DNA of 64,000 nt from Harmonia axyridis (GCF_914767665.1 NC_059504.1:25770001-25834000); one strand, 5' to 3'; positions 22,928 through 35,195 are shown, counted from the first letter of the stretch. The notes: generated by a model not told the origin, from the letters alone. Numbers and translations: made by a program.

Positions 22928-23215
22928 TCAAAAATCATGGATTGAAACACTGAATTTGCATTGACAAGTGAGGGAACCAGCCGACTTAGTTTGAAAATAA
23001 AGTGATTTGAATAAGCTCACCCATTGAGAAAATTCAATTCCATGATCACGCAATCTTTGAACAATCCTTACGAAAGTTCTCTCATTTGGCTGTCTCCTAT
23101 TTGGAAACAGCCTTCCATAAGCTTCTTTAGCTCTTCTCGCTATTTTTCCATTTGTGAAATAGCATTCCAACATATCTACCATCTCCTGGTTAGAATACAT
23201 TCTGCTAATTTCCAC
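22928..23215 (-). pseudogene. DUF4817 transposase N-terminal fragment
   Basis: The minus-strand frame reads YSNQEMVDMLECYFTNGKIA, then AYGRLFPNRRQPNERTF and IVQRLRDHG. This is the helix-turn-helix DNA-binding head of DUF4817 transposases, comparable to the one at 16078-16362 but clearly a different subfamily. The frame leaves the homologous region after about 60 residues and no catalytic domain follows nearby, so only the head survives. It lies near the left arm of the inverted ends at 22403. The sequence upstream of it on the minus strand (23215-23345) is a low-complexity array. Confidence 0.75.
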
Positions 23216-23345
23216 TTAACACACTTCACAAACAAACACTTCACACTAAACAAACACCTTACACTAAACACACTTAACACTTAACAAGTTGTACGCACTT
23301 AGGTAACACTTAACAAACTAAATACACTTAATACTTATCATTTAC
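23215..23345. repeat. (ACACTTAAC)n-like minisatellite
   Basis: Degenerate repeats of CACTTAACA/CACTAAACA run through this interval. It lies just upstream of the transposase start on the minus strand. Confidence 0.75.
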
Positions 23346-26300
23346 ATTAAACAAAGCAACAGAAATCATGATACCATAAATTCGAATTTCAATTGTTTTC
23401 GGATCATTCTATGCGCATGACCGATCAACATAGAAGAATCTCTAATAATTTTTTAAACAAACCATCAAATTTATGAATTAATAAATTTATTTTATTATGA
23501 ATTTCATTAAATGTAATAATTAGTATCATCCGAAATGTTAAATCGAATTTTGTATAATAAAATAAGTCATAATATGCTAGATTACCGTATGTTATGAACG
23601 ATTTGAACTATTGCGCATGGCCTCAGAGATTATTACTCTATGCGCATGGCCAAACTGAAAATTTGAGAAATCTCCAAGAATTGTGGTTATGTTTGGGCAA
23701 ACAAATGGAATAATTCGATATTTGATTCGAAAATATTTTATGTTTCAATAAGAAACAACATAGTTCGGCGTAAGTAAGTTACTAAGTTATATAATATAAA
23801 TAATATATTGAATAATTATTGTATTTTTTCAGATCTCCTAATAATTCATCGAATCATTCAGAAAAACACCATAATGAATTTAATTGGACGACGATTTTCC
23901 TTCGTGATTTATTTCGTGAAGATGATTGCCCACTAGATACAGAGAAGTTTCAGATGACCTGTATTTAAAGGGAATCTTGAACCCCTTCAAATTAAATCCA
24001 ACCGAAAACAGTTTGCTGTGAGGTGTTCATGATTTCCATTTAATGAATGGAAAAGTAAATTGATTAATTGAAATAACCAAAAATCTACAATACAATGATT
24101 CTGTTGATAAATTCAACTACTTGAATAAGTGAAGCACTAGTTCTGTAATGAATATTTATTCAAACTTCATACTCATCGATGTACTGAAAAATAATTTCAA
24201 AGTCACTGATTTCACCATTAACGCAGATCCTATCCTATTATCTAGTACATGTACTGATCCAATCCATATGTTTCAGAATCAATAGCTATTGATATTTTAA
24301 GGCATATACATAGTTTGTAGTTACTGTCCTTGGTTTATAGATATTATAATAATATAATGAATACATCTGAGATCAGGAATCATTGAGAATTAATTCGAAT
24401 GATGGCAGGCCTAATTTAATAATTATTGGCTAAATATTGAATGTTTTTTATTTCGCACAATCCATCTGAGGCTAAATGAACCTACGTAAGAAGTATAAGA
24501 GTAAAATATGTTAAACCTGGTTATTTATAAATTAAATGAAAATAAAGACAATTTATTATTATGGTAGTTTGTACTTCAATCCTGTTTTTTGATATGCATT
24601 TTTTTGTTTCAGTAATGAAAAATCTTTATTTCAAATTGCTTTGAATGTTGTATACCTACTTTGGGGCACAAGATAAATATTTTTCTATTTTGATTTGAAT
24701 ACTGGATTTATAGTAAAAAAGTGGATTTGGCAATAATACATGATTTCAAGTAACTGTTAATCTTTCGATAAGTTTATCAAAAGCTTCAGTTCATTGAGTA
24801 CTTTTGAAAAAAAGGTATACCTTACAAGAATTCAAAATTTATTTTACATGTAGTTGATATGTGAAAACAAAAAAAAAAGATTACATAATTGTTGGGAAGT
24901 TTCATAATATTTTCAGTTTATCTGTTCGATAACAAACAAGTAAATTTACTTGTACGTTGTACTCCTTTTTTTCTAGCCGAATACTATTTTGCCATCTTCA
25001 GGAAAATAAAATTTTCGAAGATGTTGATTATAACATTGATAATATTAAGGAAAGACTAATTGCTTCTTTATCATCGAAAGTACTCGAGAGCATTTTTTGG
25101 AGTTACCTATTGGGTATCAAATTTTCAGACAGAATATTGGCATTAGTGAACACTAAGAAGAAAAGGATTTCAAATATTTTCATGATAACAAATTACTGAG
25201 CTTTGGCACAGCCCTATAATATGAAGATATTTCATTAAAGTTAATATTCTATTTTGAATTATTCTGATGGAAACTCATTTTCAAATGAATTTTCACAAAC
25301 TAGGCTCCTTATAAAATAACACCAATCAAGATCTGAAATCTCATTAAAAACTGCTGCTACCAAACATTACTATAATCTTCTTCCAGTCTTCTGAGCTTTC
25401 ATCGATACATAACAATACATCCTAAAATTTCATTTTTACGTGATTGAATACTTCTATCCATTTGCTATTCGATAATTTCATCCTTGAACATTTGATTGAC
25501 ATACTTTTAAGAGGACCAAAATTGTTTTAACGTGAAAATAAATAAAAAACTTCAGTGAGTTGAAAGAAGCAGAATATTCAATAGTGGATATTCATATTGA
25601 ATACCACCATTTCATTTTTAATACAAAAATCAAGATCAATAATGGAATATTGAAGATTCATGGAACTTATAAGCTTCTAGGATGAAAATTGAAAAAAAAT
25701 TCAATTCCTTCTGGAAATTACTTATTCCTCCTCATACTACTGTTATTTTAAACAAGATAAAATCGGAATTTTTCCATCACAAAATTACCTCTGTGTGATA
25801 CAGAGGTGATTCCATCTTCCACATAAATCCATTCATGAAACTGCCTTTTCATTTTCGAGCTAGGTTATTGCGTAGGTACTTAGATAAAGTAATCTGGGTT
25901 CATTCAATCCAAAATGCAAGCGTTCTTACACTTCTTGCTACCTTAAAAATTTGAAACTTTTCTCACTGATTCCATGATAATAAGAATTCAAATTGAACAC
26001 TGGTTTGAATACCACTTTTTTGCTGACCTCTAGGTAACAAAATATACTCAATTAGCCCAAATTTCTAGTAATGTACAAAACTTCAACCGTTTGTTGGGTT
26101 TCTTGAATTTTATTGACAAAACATAACATAACCTTTAAACATAACATTACAGATGCGAGATGATTAGTATTCATAGGTACATAGATTTAGCTTATTATTC
26201 TGTAGGTTTTTTGTCATTATAGTGTTTTGTGATTGTAAACTCGGCAACGTGGGAAGCCCACAGATAATTATTTATTTACCTATATGAAAATGAAAGGTTA

Positions 26301-26648
26301 TATTAATAGGTAACTCTTGTACGTATGAAACGAAGTGAAAAAGCGAAAATAAATGATTGGATATGAATATCAGATTTAATATGGGTGGTTGCAAGCTGAA
26401 TTTTTTATTATTATCGAATATAAAATAGATATCAAGAGAAAAATAATCAACATATTTATCTCCCACAAAATTGCTATAACTCATTTATTATATTGAAAAT
26501 AATACTTCGGTCACCAAAGGGAATGGAAAAAGTGAGTTTATGCTTGTTTTGCTAATATAGTAACCCATTTCCAAAGTTCAAATGGTATAAATTTATGCTT
26601 GGGAAAACTTCAGTGGGCTGATTTCCAGGATCGGCATAGCTCATTATG
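23346..26648. other. MCU intron sequence, AT-rich
   Basis: No MCU exon. A plus-strand frame at 24992-25199 follows a CTTCAG acceptor-like site. It gives about 68 residues beginning ENKIFEDVDYNIDNIKERL, with protein-like composition, but it has no known match and no partner exons. The remainder is featureless. Confidence 0.35.
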
Positions 26649-26779
26649 AAAACTTAAAATGGCCATATCTTTTTAACCGAGCCGAATCGGAAAAAATGGT
26701 AAATGAAAAAAGTGTTTCTTTTGACCTCAAGAATCTACGGTTAAAATATATGTACAAGTCAAAGACTCACCCTGTATAC

Positions 26780-27527
26780 ATACACGCAAAATTTCAACCC
26801 GATCAGATCATCAATCACGAAAATATTAGGCATTCCATTTCCAAAATCTTTTCTGAAGTTCAATTTATGTGATCAGCTCGAAATTAGCTTGAAACTGTTA
26901 ATGAATATGAAAACTTACTATCTCAATTTTTTAGGTTACGTTTTCACGTAAATATTAGGAAATATTTGTCGATATTCTTCTGTCCGAGCTATCAACATAA
27001 GGAGCTGTAGCCACAGAAATCCGTCAGAGTTACATCTCCCATCTTTATTTTCGAAAAGATTTTGGATTTGTTTGGAACGGGGGGTGATTGCGTGGTCGTT
27101 TTTTGTTTAACTATCGCTTTTGTCTATGCACTCTTTTCAAAGCATTATTCCCATCCAAAGATGTATTCTTGCCTGACCTAATTATATAGATTTCAGGAAA
27201 ATGGATAAAATAGAAGCAGTGTAAATATACATACTGAATGGATATATGGAGATAGTTGAGCGGACCACGACCAAGTCTATCATTGCAACCCCCCAATTTT
27301 TCAACTTCGTTGATTAGTTTGACAGAAACGTCTAATAGTGAGAAATCTTTTAGATAGTGAGAGAAAGAAGACCTCAAGGAAATTCAATATTCAATCTGGA
27401 GAGTCGTCAAATACTCAAATTGTACGTTCAATTTCAAAATATAAAAATGAGAAAACAACCCTTCATGAAATCCTGAACAATTGAATAATGTTTCTCAATA
27501 AGCAGTCTAATTGCCATAATTACTCAC
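26780..27527. other. MCU intron sequence, nothing recognised
   Basis: Only short frames without motifs were seen. Confidence 0.4.
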
Positions 27528-27660
27528 GATTTCGAATGGAAGCAACTCCTGCTTAACATTTTCAATTTCCATGACTATCTCATTTTCTTTCTGTACATTA
27601 TGATCTTCAATGTTAAGGACTTCATATAGTTGATGTACCATGTTTTTTATGTCAGCTAAC
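27528..27660 (-). CDS. MCU: Mitochondrial calcium uniporter, first coiled-coil exon
   Basis: The 133-base exon runs from a TTTTTTAG acceptor to a GTGAGT donor. Its first base completes the codon split by the upstream exon; 44 codons follow in frame and it ends in phase 0. It reads LADIKNMVHQLYEVLNIEDH and then a heptad-rich EIVMEIENVKQELLPFEI. In MCU this is the matrix-facing helix between the N-terminal domain and membrane segment 1. The family pattern there is L-x-D-[IV]-K-x-[LM]-V-x-Q-L-Y, which fits throughout. Length and phase match the neighbours exactly, which is strong evidence for a real exon. Confidence 0.95.
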
Positions 27661-28225
27661 CTAAAAAATATATTGAGCAATTAAAGTGAATCTCTAGAAT
27701 GAATTAACACAAAGCAGAATATATTATTGTGTGTAAAGAAAGAATAGGAAACATAAGCTTTGCCTTTATATCTTTGTTTTCCTTGTGCATTCAAATATAA
27801 TACTAGTAATATATTTATTTATTCAGTATGTATCATGGTATTACGATTAATACTGAGTTTACTGAAAGGAAGTACATTGTAGCGGTTGTTTTTCCGCTGA
27901 GCACAAATGTAAAGCCTTGATTGGTCCGAAGATCAACGCGATGCAAGTACATGGTGCAAGAATACAGGTGTGCACCAAACAACGCTCATTTTTATCCGTA
28001 TTGCGCATGACGCTAATGAAAGAGAAAATTTGTGTAATACAAATTGATTTACCGAGAAACTTTTGTTCATTTTCATTTAATATTATAACTCATAATAGAA
28101 AAGCTAAAAAGAAATAAATAACGCTTTATTATCGATCTATTAATTACATTAATGGCATATTGTTCTGGCAGGCATCTCGCGATTGAATCATCTTTTAAAT
28201 ATTTGAATTAGCTTGGTATGCTGGA
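27661..28225. other. MCU intron sequence
   Basis: No exon. Bases 27880-28090 are less AT-rich and include a short plus-strand frame with no recognisable motif. Confidence 0.4.
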
Positions 28226-28440
28226 ATGGTATGGTACGGCCATGTAGAAAGGATGCACGAAGGTCGTATTCCGAAAATGGTCCTAAAATGGACGCCAACA
28301 GAGAGAAGGAAAAGAGGGCGACCCAAACAAACATGGATTGGCGGAGTGCACAAGGCGATGTCTGAACGGAACTTACAGCCAGGAGACTGGGAATCGGAAG
28401 GGGTAGAACGCTATAGAACCGATATATATTATTATTATTA
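28226..28440 (+). mobile_element. LINE 3' end (RTE-like) with (ATT)n tail
   Basis: The plus-strand frame reads WYGHVERMHEGRIPK, RRKRGRPKQTW and KAMSERNLQPGDWE. This is the characteristic C-terminal block of a widespread LINE ORF2 group. A TATTATTATTAT tail follows. Everything 5' of this block is missing. It inserted at the left edge of a duplicated repeat. Confidence 0.85.
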
Positions 28441-28443
28441 TAA

Positions 28444-28856
28444 AAATAACTCAGCAACGAACCAATATTTTTGAATATCAATGCAGCGTGAAAGTATCCA
28501 GGTATTTGCACGTGTGCTTTAGGTGAATATTTTGCTGACGTTTTACACCATCGAAAAGATTCGCGATGATTGTAAAATAGTTTTAATTTAATTCAAATTA
28601 CAATAAGTATTTGAACAATTGAACTTTCCCATCAAAAAATTTCAACCAATCATATTAACACATATGATGCAAATCACTTAGCAACGAACCACTATTTTCG
28701 AATATCAATGCAGCGTGCAAATATCCGGGTATTTGCACGTGTGCTTTAGGTGAATATTTCTTTGGCTTAAAACTAACGAAAACATTCGGGATGATTGTCA
28801 AAAAAATAATTTTTTCAAATTACAGTTAGTATTTGAACAATTAAAATTGAGTGTTT
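28444..28856. repeat. Tandem duplication, about 230-bp unit
   Basis: Copies at 28444-28625 and 28674-28856 share GCAACGAACCA, GAATATCAATGCAGCGTG and GTATTTGCACGTGTGCTTTA. Divergence is moderate. Confidence 0.8.
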
Positions 28857-28881
28857 TTTTTTTGGGAAATAGTCATTTTCA

Positions 28882-28966
28882 TACCCCTCGTGCTTGCCAA
28901 ATTATCGTATATTTTCCCTCATGCAGTCGGGAAAATATTCGAGTATTTGGCAAGCACTCGGGATAT
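28882..28966. repeat. Palindrome of the CTCGTG/CACGAG class
   Basis: CCCCTCGTGCTTGCCAAAT pairs with ATTTGGCAAGCACTCGGG. The centre is a second inverted pair, ATTTTCCC and GGGAAAAT. Confidence 0.75.
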
Positions 28967-29639
28967 AACTACTGAATATCTAATTCATTGACAAAATGTG
29001 GCAGTATGAGGCGCTACACACTCCCTAGGGTGTTCCACATCCAGAAGAGTTCAGTTTGGTCATCCAGACTTTGAAAGTATATCACTCCAATGGGAAGAAG
29101 AAAGTAATGAAATTTTTGGAGATGATGAAAAAATATTCCTGAGAAAAGCGAATAACATGTTACACTTGCCAACCCATAATTAATAGAAAGACATTATGTC
29201 TCTGGAAAATTTGTCATAAGCTCAATTGAGCTTATGTATTTTTGATAATATTGTTAATTTAATTAATGAAGAATGTTACGCGTTACTTTATGAGCACACA
29301 CAAAACTATTGTATTTTTGTCCATCCTGTACCAATTGGAATCAACATGTGAACATTTTTGGAATCAGGTCAGCTAGAGTAATCGGAAAATTGAGACAAAA
29401 TGGGGGTGTTCCATTTAAAAAAAAATGACGGTGACGTCATTACTCAGAAGTAATTCACCCTGTATATTAGATTACTATTTCAAAATACGATTAATTAAAA
29501 TCAAAAATCGACGTGTTTCAGGATTATTTCTTAGAATGGTCTGTTTCGCTAAAAAATAATTTGTTCCATACTTTACGGACACAGTGTATAAGAACTTGAA
29601 CTCGGATGATTAGATTGATAATAATAAAATTTCGAAGTA
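28967..29639. other. MCU intron sequence
   Basis: No gene. A short stretch near 29430-29470 ends TTCACCCTGTATA, a mariner-type MITE end without a visible partner. Confidence 0.35.
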
Positions 29640-30290
29640 TTGCTATGTGTTGTTAAATTCAGCTTTGATGTTATAATGGTTTCATCTTTCATCAGTTCAT
29701 ATAAAAAACACACTTCTTCTGCAAACTCTTTATAGCGATATCTCATATAATATACTGGTTTGGGGTAATTCGGTTGATGCTGATAGTTTTAATTTCACGA
29801 AAACGCATAATACGTTTAATTTTTGGCCTCCATCCTCGTTCCTTCTGTCGGCCAGAATTAGTTGCTTTGAATATACTTACTTACTGAACTTTGTACATAT
29901 ATTTATAATGCTTTAATATACATCAGAAAAACATAAGCAAATTTGAAGGACTTTCTAGTTTTTATGGTTATTCCTCCAGAAATCCTGATACTCTCTGTAT
30001 TCCATTGCACCGAACCAGTAAATTCCAATCATCTATATGATATAGTGGTGTAAAACTCTACAATCATTCACCTTCACAGGCCCGGGCAATGGATGAGATT
30101 CCAGAATGACAGTGAAAGCTTTGTTGTTGAAGAAGGTTTATTATAGTATTAGTATAGTATAAGTGAATATTTTGAAGATGTAAACATTCTAGTGTAAATT
30201 GTCGTTTGTCTGATGTAATGCTGACTTGTCCTATACATTTTCATGTCGAACTGAATCAATAAATTCATTATTATTATTATGCCTGCTTCT
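29640..30290 (+). mobile_element. LINE ORF2 C-terminus with (ATT)n tail
   Basis: Frame-broken plus-strand translation gives YSDISYNILVWGNSVDAD. Farther on come SSRNPDTLCIPLHRTSKF and YSGVKLYNHSPSQARAM, the closing blocks of Jockey/CR1-type ORF2. A trinucleotide ATT tail ends it near 30285. It is old and inactive. Confidence 0.7.
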
Positions 30291-31139
30291 CTCTAATTCG
30301 ACAATGCTGCATCTTCATTATTTTCATCTTGCTATAAGTGAAGTCTGCAGCTGTATTGCGCTGGTTCGTTCATTCAGGCGCCAGTAACGCGCCATAAACT
30401 TTTTGAAGGTATGTTTATATGCAAGAATGAACGAAAGCTTAAAGCCTCCTGACGTCAATACATTTCTCAATTATCCACCTGCGAAACTATTCACAAAGTG
30501 CCAGAACATTATCGATCTGTTGTCTGAATGAACAATTTTGTCGCGAATATGTATATGTTTGTTTGAGGTTTTTGCTTTTTTTATATCTTGATTCTTCTTC
30601 ATTATAATTCTCAGATATTTCAGGTTTGTTCTTAGAAATTTCAAGGGAAGAATCTAAAAAAAATTAGCTAATAATTTCGTAGCCATAAAAGCGATGGACT
30701 TGAGATTTTGTCTTTTTATACGAAATTAAAATTTCAAGCTCCTCGTTAAATTTTGAGCTGATCACATCATCAGAACCTAAAAAAATTCAAGAAGAATATT
30801 GGAAAAGAAATACCCAATATTTCTGTTACTCTAGATCCGATGGGGTTGATAGACACTTCAATTGGAGTGATATGAACCTCACCCTTTGCCATATTTTTCA
30901 GTGACTATGATTTATTTTTTTCTCTGTCAACTTCAATAAAGACATATTATTATTATTATATGTTGCATATTTAGAAAACTCAACAGAATATTGAATTAAG
31001 TTTTCCGAATACAATATTTATTTAGAAGAAAACAAGTTCAGAACTGAATTGATTTCAATTTTGGACTCATTTTCATTGGTGAAATGGAGGATACTAGAAT
31101 AACACATAACACAAATAGTTGTATTTATTTAATAATTCA
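30291..31139. other. MCU intron sequence with a LINE-like tail
   Basis: CAATAAAGACATATTATTATTATTATA at about 30935-30962 resembles another LINE 3' end, but no coding match was recognised upstream. Confidence 0.35.
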
Positions 31140-32160
31140 ATAATTACACCATTCTACAGCCTAGGCCAATTACAGAATGGGAAAATAGATATACAAGATG
31201 AAACTTAAAAGTTATTCACTGAAAACAAATAACATAATAAAACGCAAAACAAATCAAATAGAGCTAGGTTTGAGCGAAAAAAAATCATTGAGAAAAAAGC
31301 TCACGTCTAACTACCCACAGTGAAGCCGTGATTCCAGAACCGCCCTCCTTATATCAGAATGATTACAATCAAAAATATCAACAATATCCTGGATGGTCAT
31401 GTAGTCATGGCATATACGATAGAGAGGCGAAAAAAGAAGGACGTTAGAGCGTGGAAAAAGTAGATAAAATGTAGTTGGGCTGCGTACAGGCAGTCTAGGA
31501 ACATGAAGATCAACTAGTGATAGCAGATAGGGACAGTCGATTAACGAGTGAAATATATTTCTAAGAAATACTATACCTAAGTAGGTACGACGCTACTCTA
31601 GAAAATCAATTTAGAATCAACTCAACAACTGATCATGTGGTACACCACGGTTTGGATAAACACTATCGAGTCTTTGACCTCACGAGCGCATTGAATAAAG
31701 CAAAATGTGCCCCTGTATCCCGGAACCAACCTGAATTTCTCATGATAAAACTCGAAACAATAGAAGGCACATGGGACGTGAAGTAAAGTTTCTGATCGAA
31801 TTGAAGGCCAAAGTCTTTATACTGAAGGACTCTATTGAGAACATGACCATCTACGTTATATGAGAACTCCACTATTGATTTCTTAAAGGCTAAAGGAAAC
31901 CACATTATACTTATCAATGGAAGAAGCAAGTTTTTGCAAGACCAATCCTTCGTCCATCTATGTCATCCTGGATATCCCAGCAATCCTCAACAAACTGAAT
32001 TCGACCGAACAACTTCAATCATCAACATTTGGGATGACAAATGTGAACAAATATCATTTATGAAGACTATAAATAGAAGTGGACCCAATAGATCCCTGGA
32101 GAACACCAAAAGACGCAACGAATTCAGCCGATCTATAACCTGAACATCGAACCCAAAGTA
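31140..32160 (-). mobile_element. LINE ORF2 3' half, minus strand
   Basis: Minus-strand reading gives a degenerate FGVLQGSIGSTSIYSLHK block (the GVPQGSxLGPLLF motif) near 32100. At 31663-31929 it gives VLNRVLQYKDFGLQFDQKLYF and HFALFNALVRSKTR. ORF2 then runs to a stop near 31320 and a 3' UTR ends near 31140. There are multiple frameshifts. Confidence 0.75.
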
Positions 32161-33009
32161 AGGTAAGATTAAAAAAAACGAGTGAAACTCTCAGTCAGTC
32201 CAGAAAAGGGCAGTTTCTAAGAAGTATACCATGGTCCAGTGTACTGATAACATATTTTCAAATTTAACAGAAACTGTGAATAGTTCCATAATTTTTAATC
32301 ATATTTCTGATCATAGTGAGCAGAAGATATGTTTTAAGGTTGAAGTTGATAAGTGTGTAAGTATAAACAAATCAGGTTATATTCAAATGAAGCAAAGCAA
32401 GACTTTTTGAACGAGTTAGGTAACCAGAATTGCTTGAATGTTTTTAGTTTTGAAACTGATGATGTGAATGGACAGTGGAACTGTTTTTTCACAATATTCT
32501 CACACATTTTTGAGAAGAATTATCTCAAAAATAATAGTAACAAATCGAAATTCGAAAGAAAAGTTTTATGATGATCCAAAAATTTCACAGTCCAAACATC
32601 GTTTATATGTGCTATTTCGTTTGAGTTGCCATGATATAAGATATAAAACTTTATATAGGAAAAAAAAGATGAGATCTTGATCCAATCAAGAAAAAAATAT
32701 TATAATAACAAAAAAATTTGGCATGCGATAACAAGAATAAAAGCATGTGGAACATTTGTAAACAAGGAAAAATATCTGTTGGGACAGAATGTCGAATACA
32801 TGGTTCCCCAGAAGCTATTTCAAAAAAATATAATGAATTTTTAATAACCATAGTTCCAAATTAATTACAGAATTGTCATAAGTCCAACTTTTATTGTGAT
32901 GTTAAGACTGATACTTCGATATTAAAAATATATATACTTGAAACCTTTTCTCCCATCGGAAATTTCAGATTTATCAAATGAGTTGAAGAATGAATATAGT
33001 AGCGGTATT

Positions 33010-33509
33010 AATCATACATAATTGTATATGTATTTCAAAAGAAAAACAATGAAGAAATCTATGACTACCTTAGGTAATGGCTTGTTCTGTGAATCCTCAC
33101 CAAAACAAACGATGCGTTTAGTTAGTTTGTAGTTTCTTACTTGCAATTTTGTTGAGGTAGATATACACGTGGTAAGTTTGTAAATTTAATAATTCCGTTG
33201 AACTATAAGGCACTGATGAGGAAAAATTGTATTATTAAATACAAAAATTCCGAAACGTACGTCTGTCTTTATGTTAATTTAGTTGTTCAATTTATTAACC
33301 GTTTACTCAATTTGTACAGTTTTAGTCATTTTGAATTTTTCTTTTGGTTGATTATTAAATTTGTCATTTTTAGAATTGGAATATATTCCAAGACAAAAAT
33401 AAACTGAATATATCATACAGATATATTATTGTGAAGGATTAGACACAAAGTTGTCAAATTATTTGATTTATATTAAATATCCTTCATCAAGAAGACTCAT
33501 TAAACTTTT
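33010..33509 (+). mobile_element. 500-bp insertion, probable Penelope-like element terminal repeat
   Basis: It is flanked by identical 15-base copies of TATAGTAGCGGTATT at 32995-33009 and 33510-33524; removing one copy plus the insert restores the LINE reading. There are no terminal inverted repeats, no poly(A) tail and no reverse transcriptase. The only recognisable content is a complete hammerhead ribozyme at 33201-33275. A truncated Penelope-like element or its non-autonomous retrozyme derivative fits best, because these carry hammerheads in their terminal repeats and make variable-length duplications. Confidence 0.7.
33201..33275 (+). ncRNA. Type I hammerhead ribozyme, complete core
   Basis: The core CTGATGA is at 33213-33219, GAAA at 33252-33255, and the cleavage triplet GTC at 33261-33263. 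Stem I pairs AAGGCA (33207-33212) with TGTCTT (33264-33269), including one G-T pair. A 3x3 internal loop follows, then AAC (33201-33203) with GTT (33273-33275). Stem II pairs GGAA (33220-33223) with TTCC (33248-33251) and can extend by TTG/CAA beyond a 3x3 mismatch. Stem III is the perfect palindrome ACGTACGT (33255-33262) without a loop, as in Penelope-like and retrozyme hammerheads that act as dimers. All invariant core bases are intact. Confidence 0.85.
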
Positions 33510-34639
33510 TATAGTAGCGGTATTGATGAAATTCCGATAAACATTGTAAAGCTTAATATAATTTATGTGAAAGAGGTGTTATATCGTTGACAACTATTTT
33601 ATATTCGGAATATTTCCTGATCAACTGAAAATGTCGATGAAAGTGCCAGTTTTCAAGTCTGGAGATCCAGAGAAATTGGAAAATTATAGACCAATTAATC
33701 TCTCACATAGTTTTTCTAAGATCTTTGAGCTAGCTATGACCACTCGTCTTCTTAAGTATAATATTTCAATAATTGTGACCTTTTCAGTCCCTCTCAGCAT
33801 GGATACTTGGGGGTAGATCAGCTCAAACTGCGACTTTTCAGTTTACTTACACCATTTTGAAATTCTTGGAAGAAAATAAACTTGTTGTAGATCTATTAGA
33901 GATCTCTCAAAGGCATTTGACTGCATTAATAGAGAATATACGAGTATGAAAAAAAATTAGAACAATATGGAATAGTGGGAAGTGCTCTGAGCTGGTATGC
34001 CCCCTATCTGTCCGAAAGGCAATGCGTTAAAATATCAAAATCTAATGAAACTAGCTTTTCGGAATAGCTAAGTAATGAATTTTGTGTTTTCCAGGGTAGC
34101 ATCTCATAGAAGTGATACTTTTCTTAATATACATAAATGACCTGAGTGATGTAACAAACGAAGTAGACGATTCAGATATTATAAATTTTGCAGATGACAC
34201 TAATATTCTGTGGCAGGACAGAACACTGAAATATCTAAAGTTCAAGTCTTCGATCGAAATTTTATCGAAGGTCCCGTTCAAGGTGGGTGCTAGTTTCAAG
34301 CTGTTAGACGAGCTCACTAAAGATTATACTTGGTTCGCAGGAGATTTCGCGAATGCAAGACCTCCAAAAACAAATACGGTCAAATCTTCATTGGTGTTCC
34401 ATGAGAAATAAGCGCTGGAAGATATGTTTCTTGAATAACTGGTCGACATTGCTTTAATATAACACAGATATGAAGCTCTGGCAAGAAGTATTCGCTGCTG
34501 CCATTTTTCATGTTTTAAGGTTTGTTCGAATTACTCAGGGATATGACGCAGAGGAACTTCGAAATGTATCAAACCTAAATAAGGAATATTTCACGATAAC
34601 TGCATATTAATTAGAAATGAGATTATATCACTGAACGAA

Positions 34640-35020
34640 AAGAGTACGTAAATACAACGAAAAAGTACGTTGGGCCAATTAATTTATTCATCAAAATAAA
34701 GCCAGTGGACGCGTCCATTGGGCCAACGAATTATCCTACATTGGGAGTATGTACCGAATGTGCGTAAATATTACAACTATGATACATCACGGCAACGTAT
34801 GATAATCAATGAATGAATGAGTTTCATTGTCGCAATGAAATTTGTTCATTGGATTAACGAACGTTGTACGTTAATTCAACGTACGAATTCGTTGAATCAA
34901 TGTACGATATTTATTATTGGAATGAACGAGTTCGTTGGCCCAATGAAATTTGTTCATTGGATTAACTAACTTGGTACGTTAATTCAACGTACGTATTCAT
35001 TGAATCAATACTATTCGGTT
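34640..35020. repeat. Palindrome-rich tandem repeat, 109-bp unit
   Basis: Copies start TGAATGAG at 34814 and TGAACGAG at 34923, and share CAATGAAATTTGTTCATTGG and TACGTTAATTCAACGTACG. A third, more diverged copy covers 34640-34760. Each unit holds several nested palindromes around CGTACG and CCAATG. Confidence 0.7.
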
Positions 35021-35195
35021 TTGCAAGAAGTAGAGAAAATCGTCATCAAAGGTTCATACTCCTTTTATTTTGAATAAAATTATTGGTCTATAATTTTATC
35101 CAAAATAAAAGTAGTAGGAAACTTTGACGGCGATTTCCTAGACTTCTCGCGAAACTACTAAAAAAAAATACCCATATTTTTCATGCAACAATCCC

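Larger units (their letters stand above)
22403..26779. mobile_element. Region bounded by inverted transposon ends, DUF4817 type
   Basis: TACAGGGTGAGTCTTTGACT at 22403 and its inverse ending CTCACCCTGTA near 26777 are arms of about 120 bp with scattered differences. Both are flanked by TA. A minus-strand DUF4817 transposase head lies at 22928-23215. The 4.4-kb span is long for the family, so either later insertions enlarged it or the ends belong to two copies. Confidence 0.55.
32250..34620 (+). mobile_element. LINE ORF2, interrupted by a hammerhead-bearing insertion
   Basis: The plus-strand translation includes a pre-RT region (DDVNGQWNCFFTIFSHIFEKN, from 32459). The RT entry motif SSGI is at about 33000 and again at 33513-33524, followed by DEIP. 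PENLENYRP-like sequence with SHSFSKIFEL follows at 33660-33740. YINDLSDVTNEVDD and the intact catalytic FADDTNIL come at 34130-34212. The copy carries stops and shifts. The RT entry motif is split by 33010-33509, flanked by a 15-base duplication. Confidence 0.85.
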
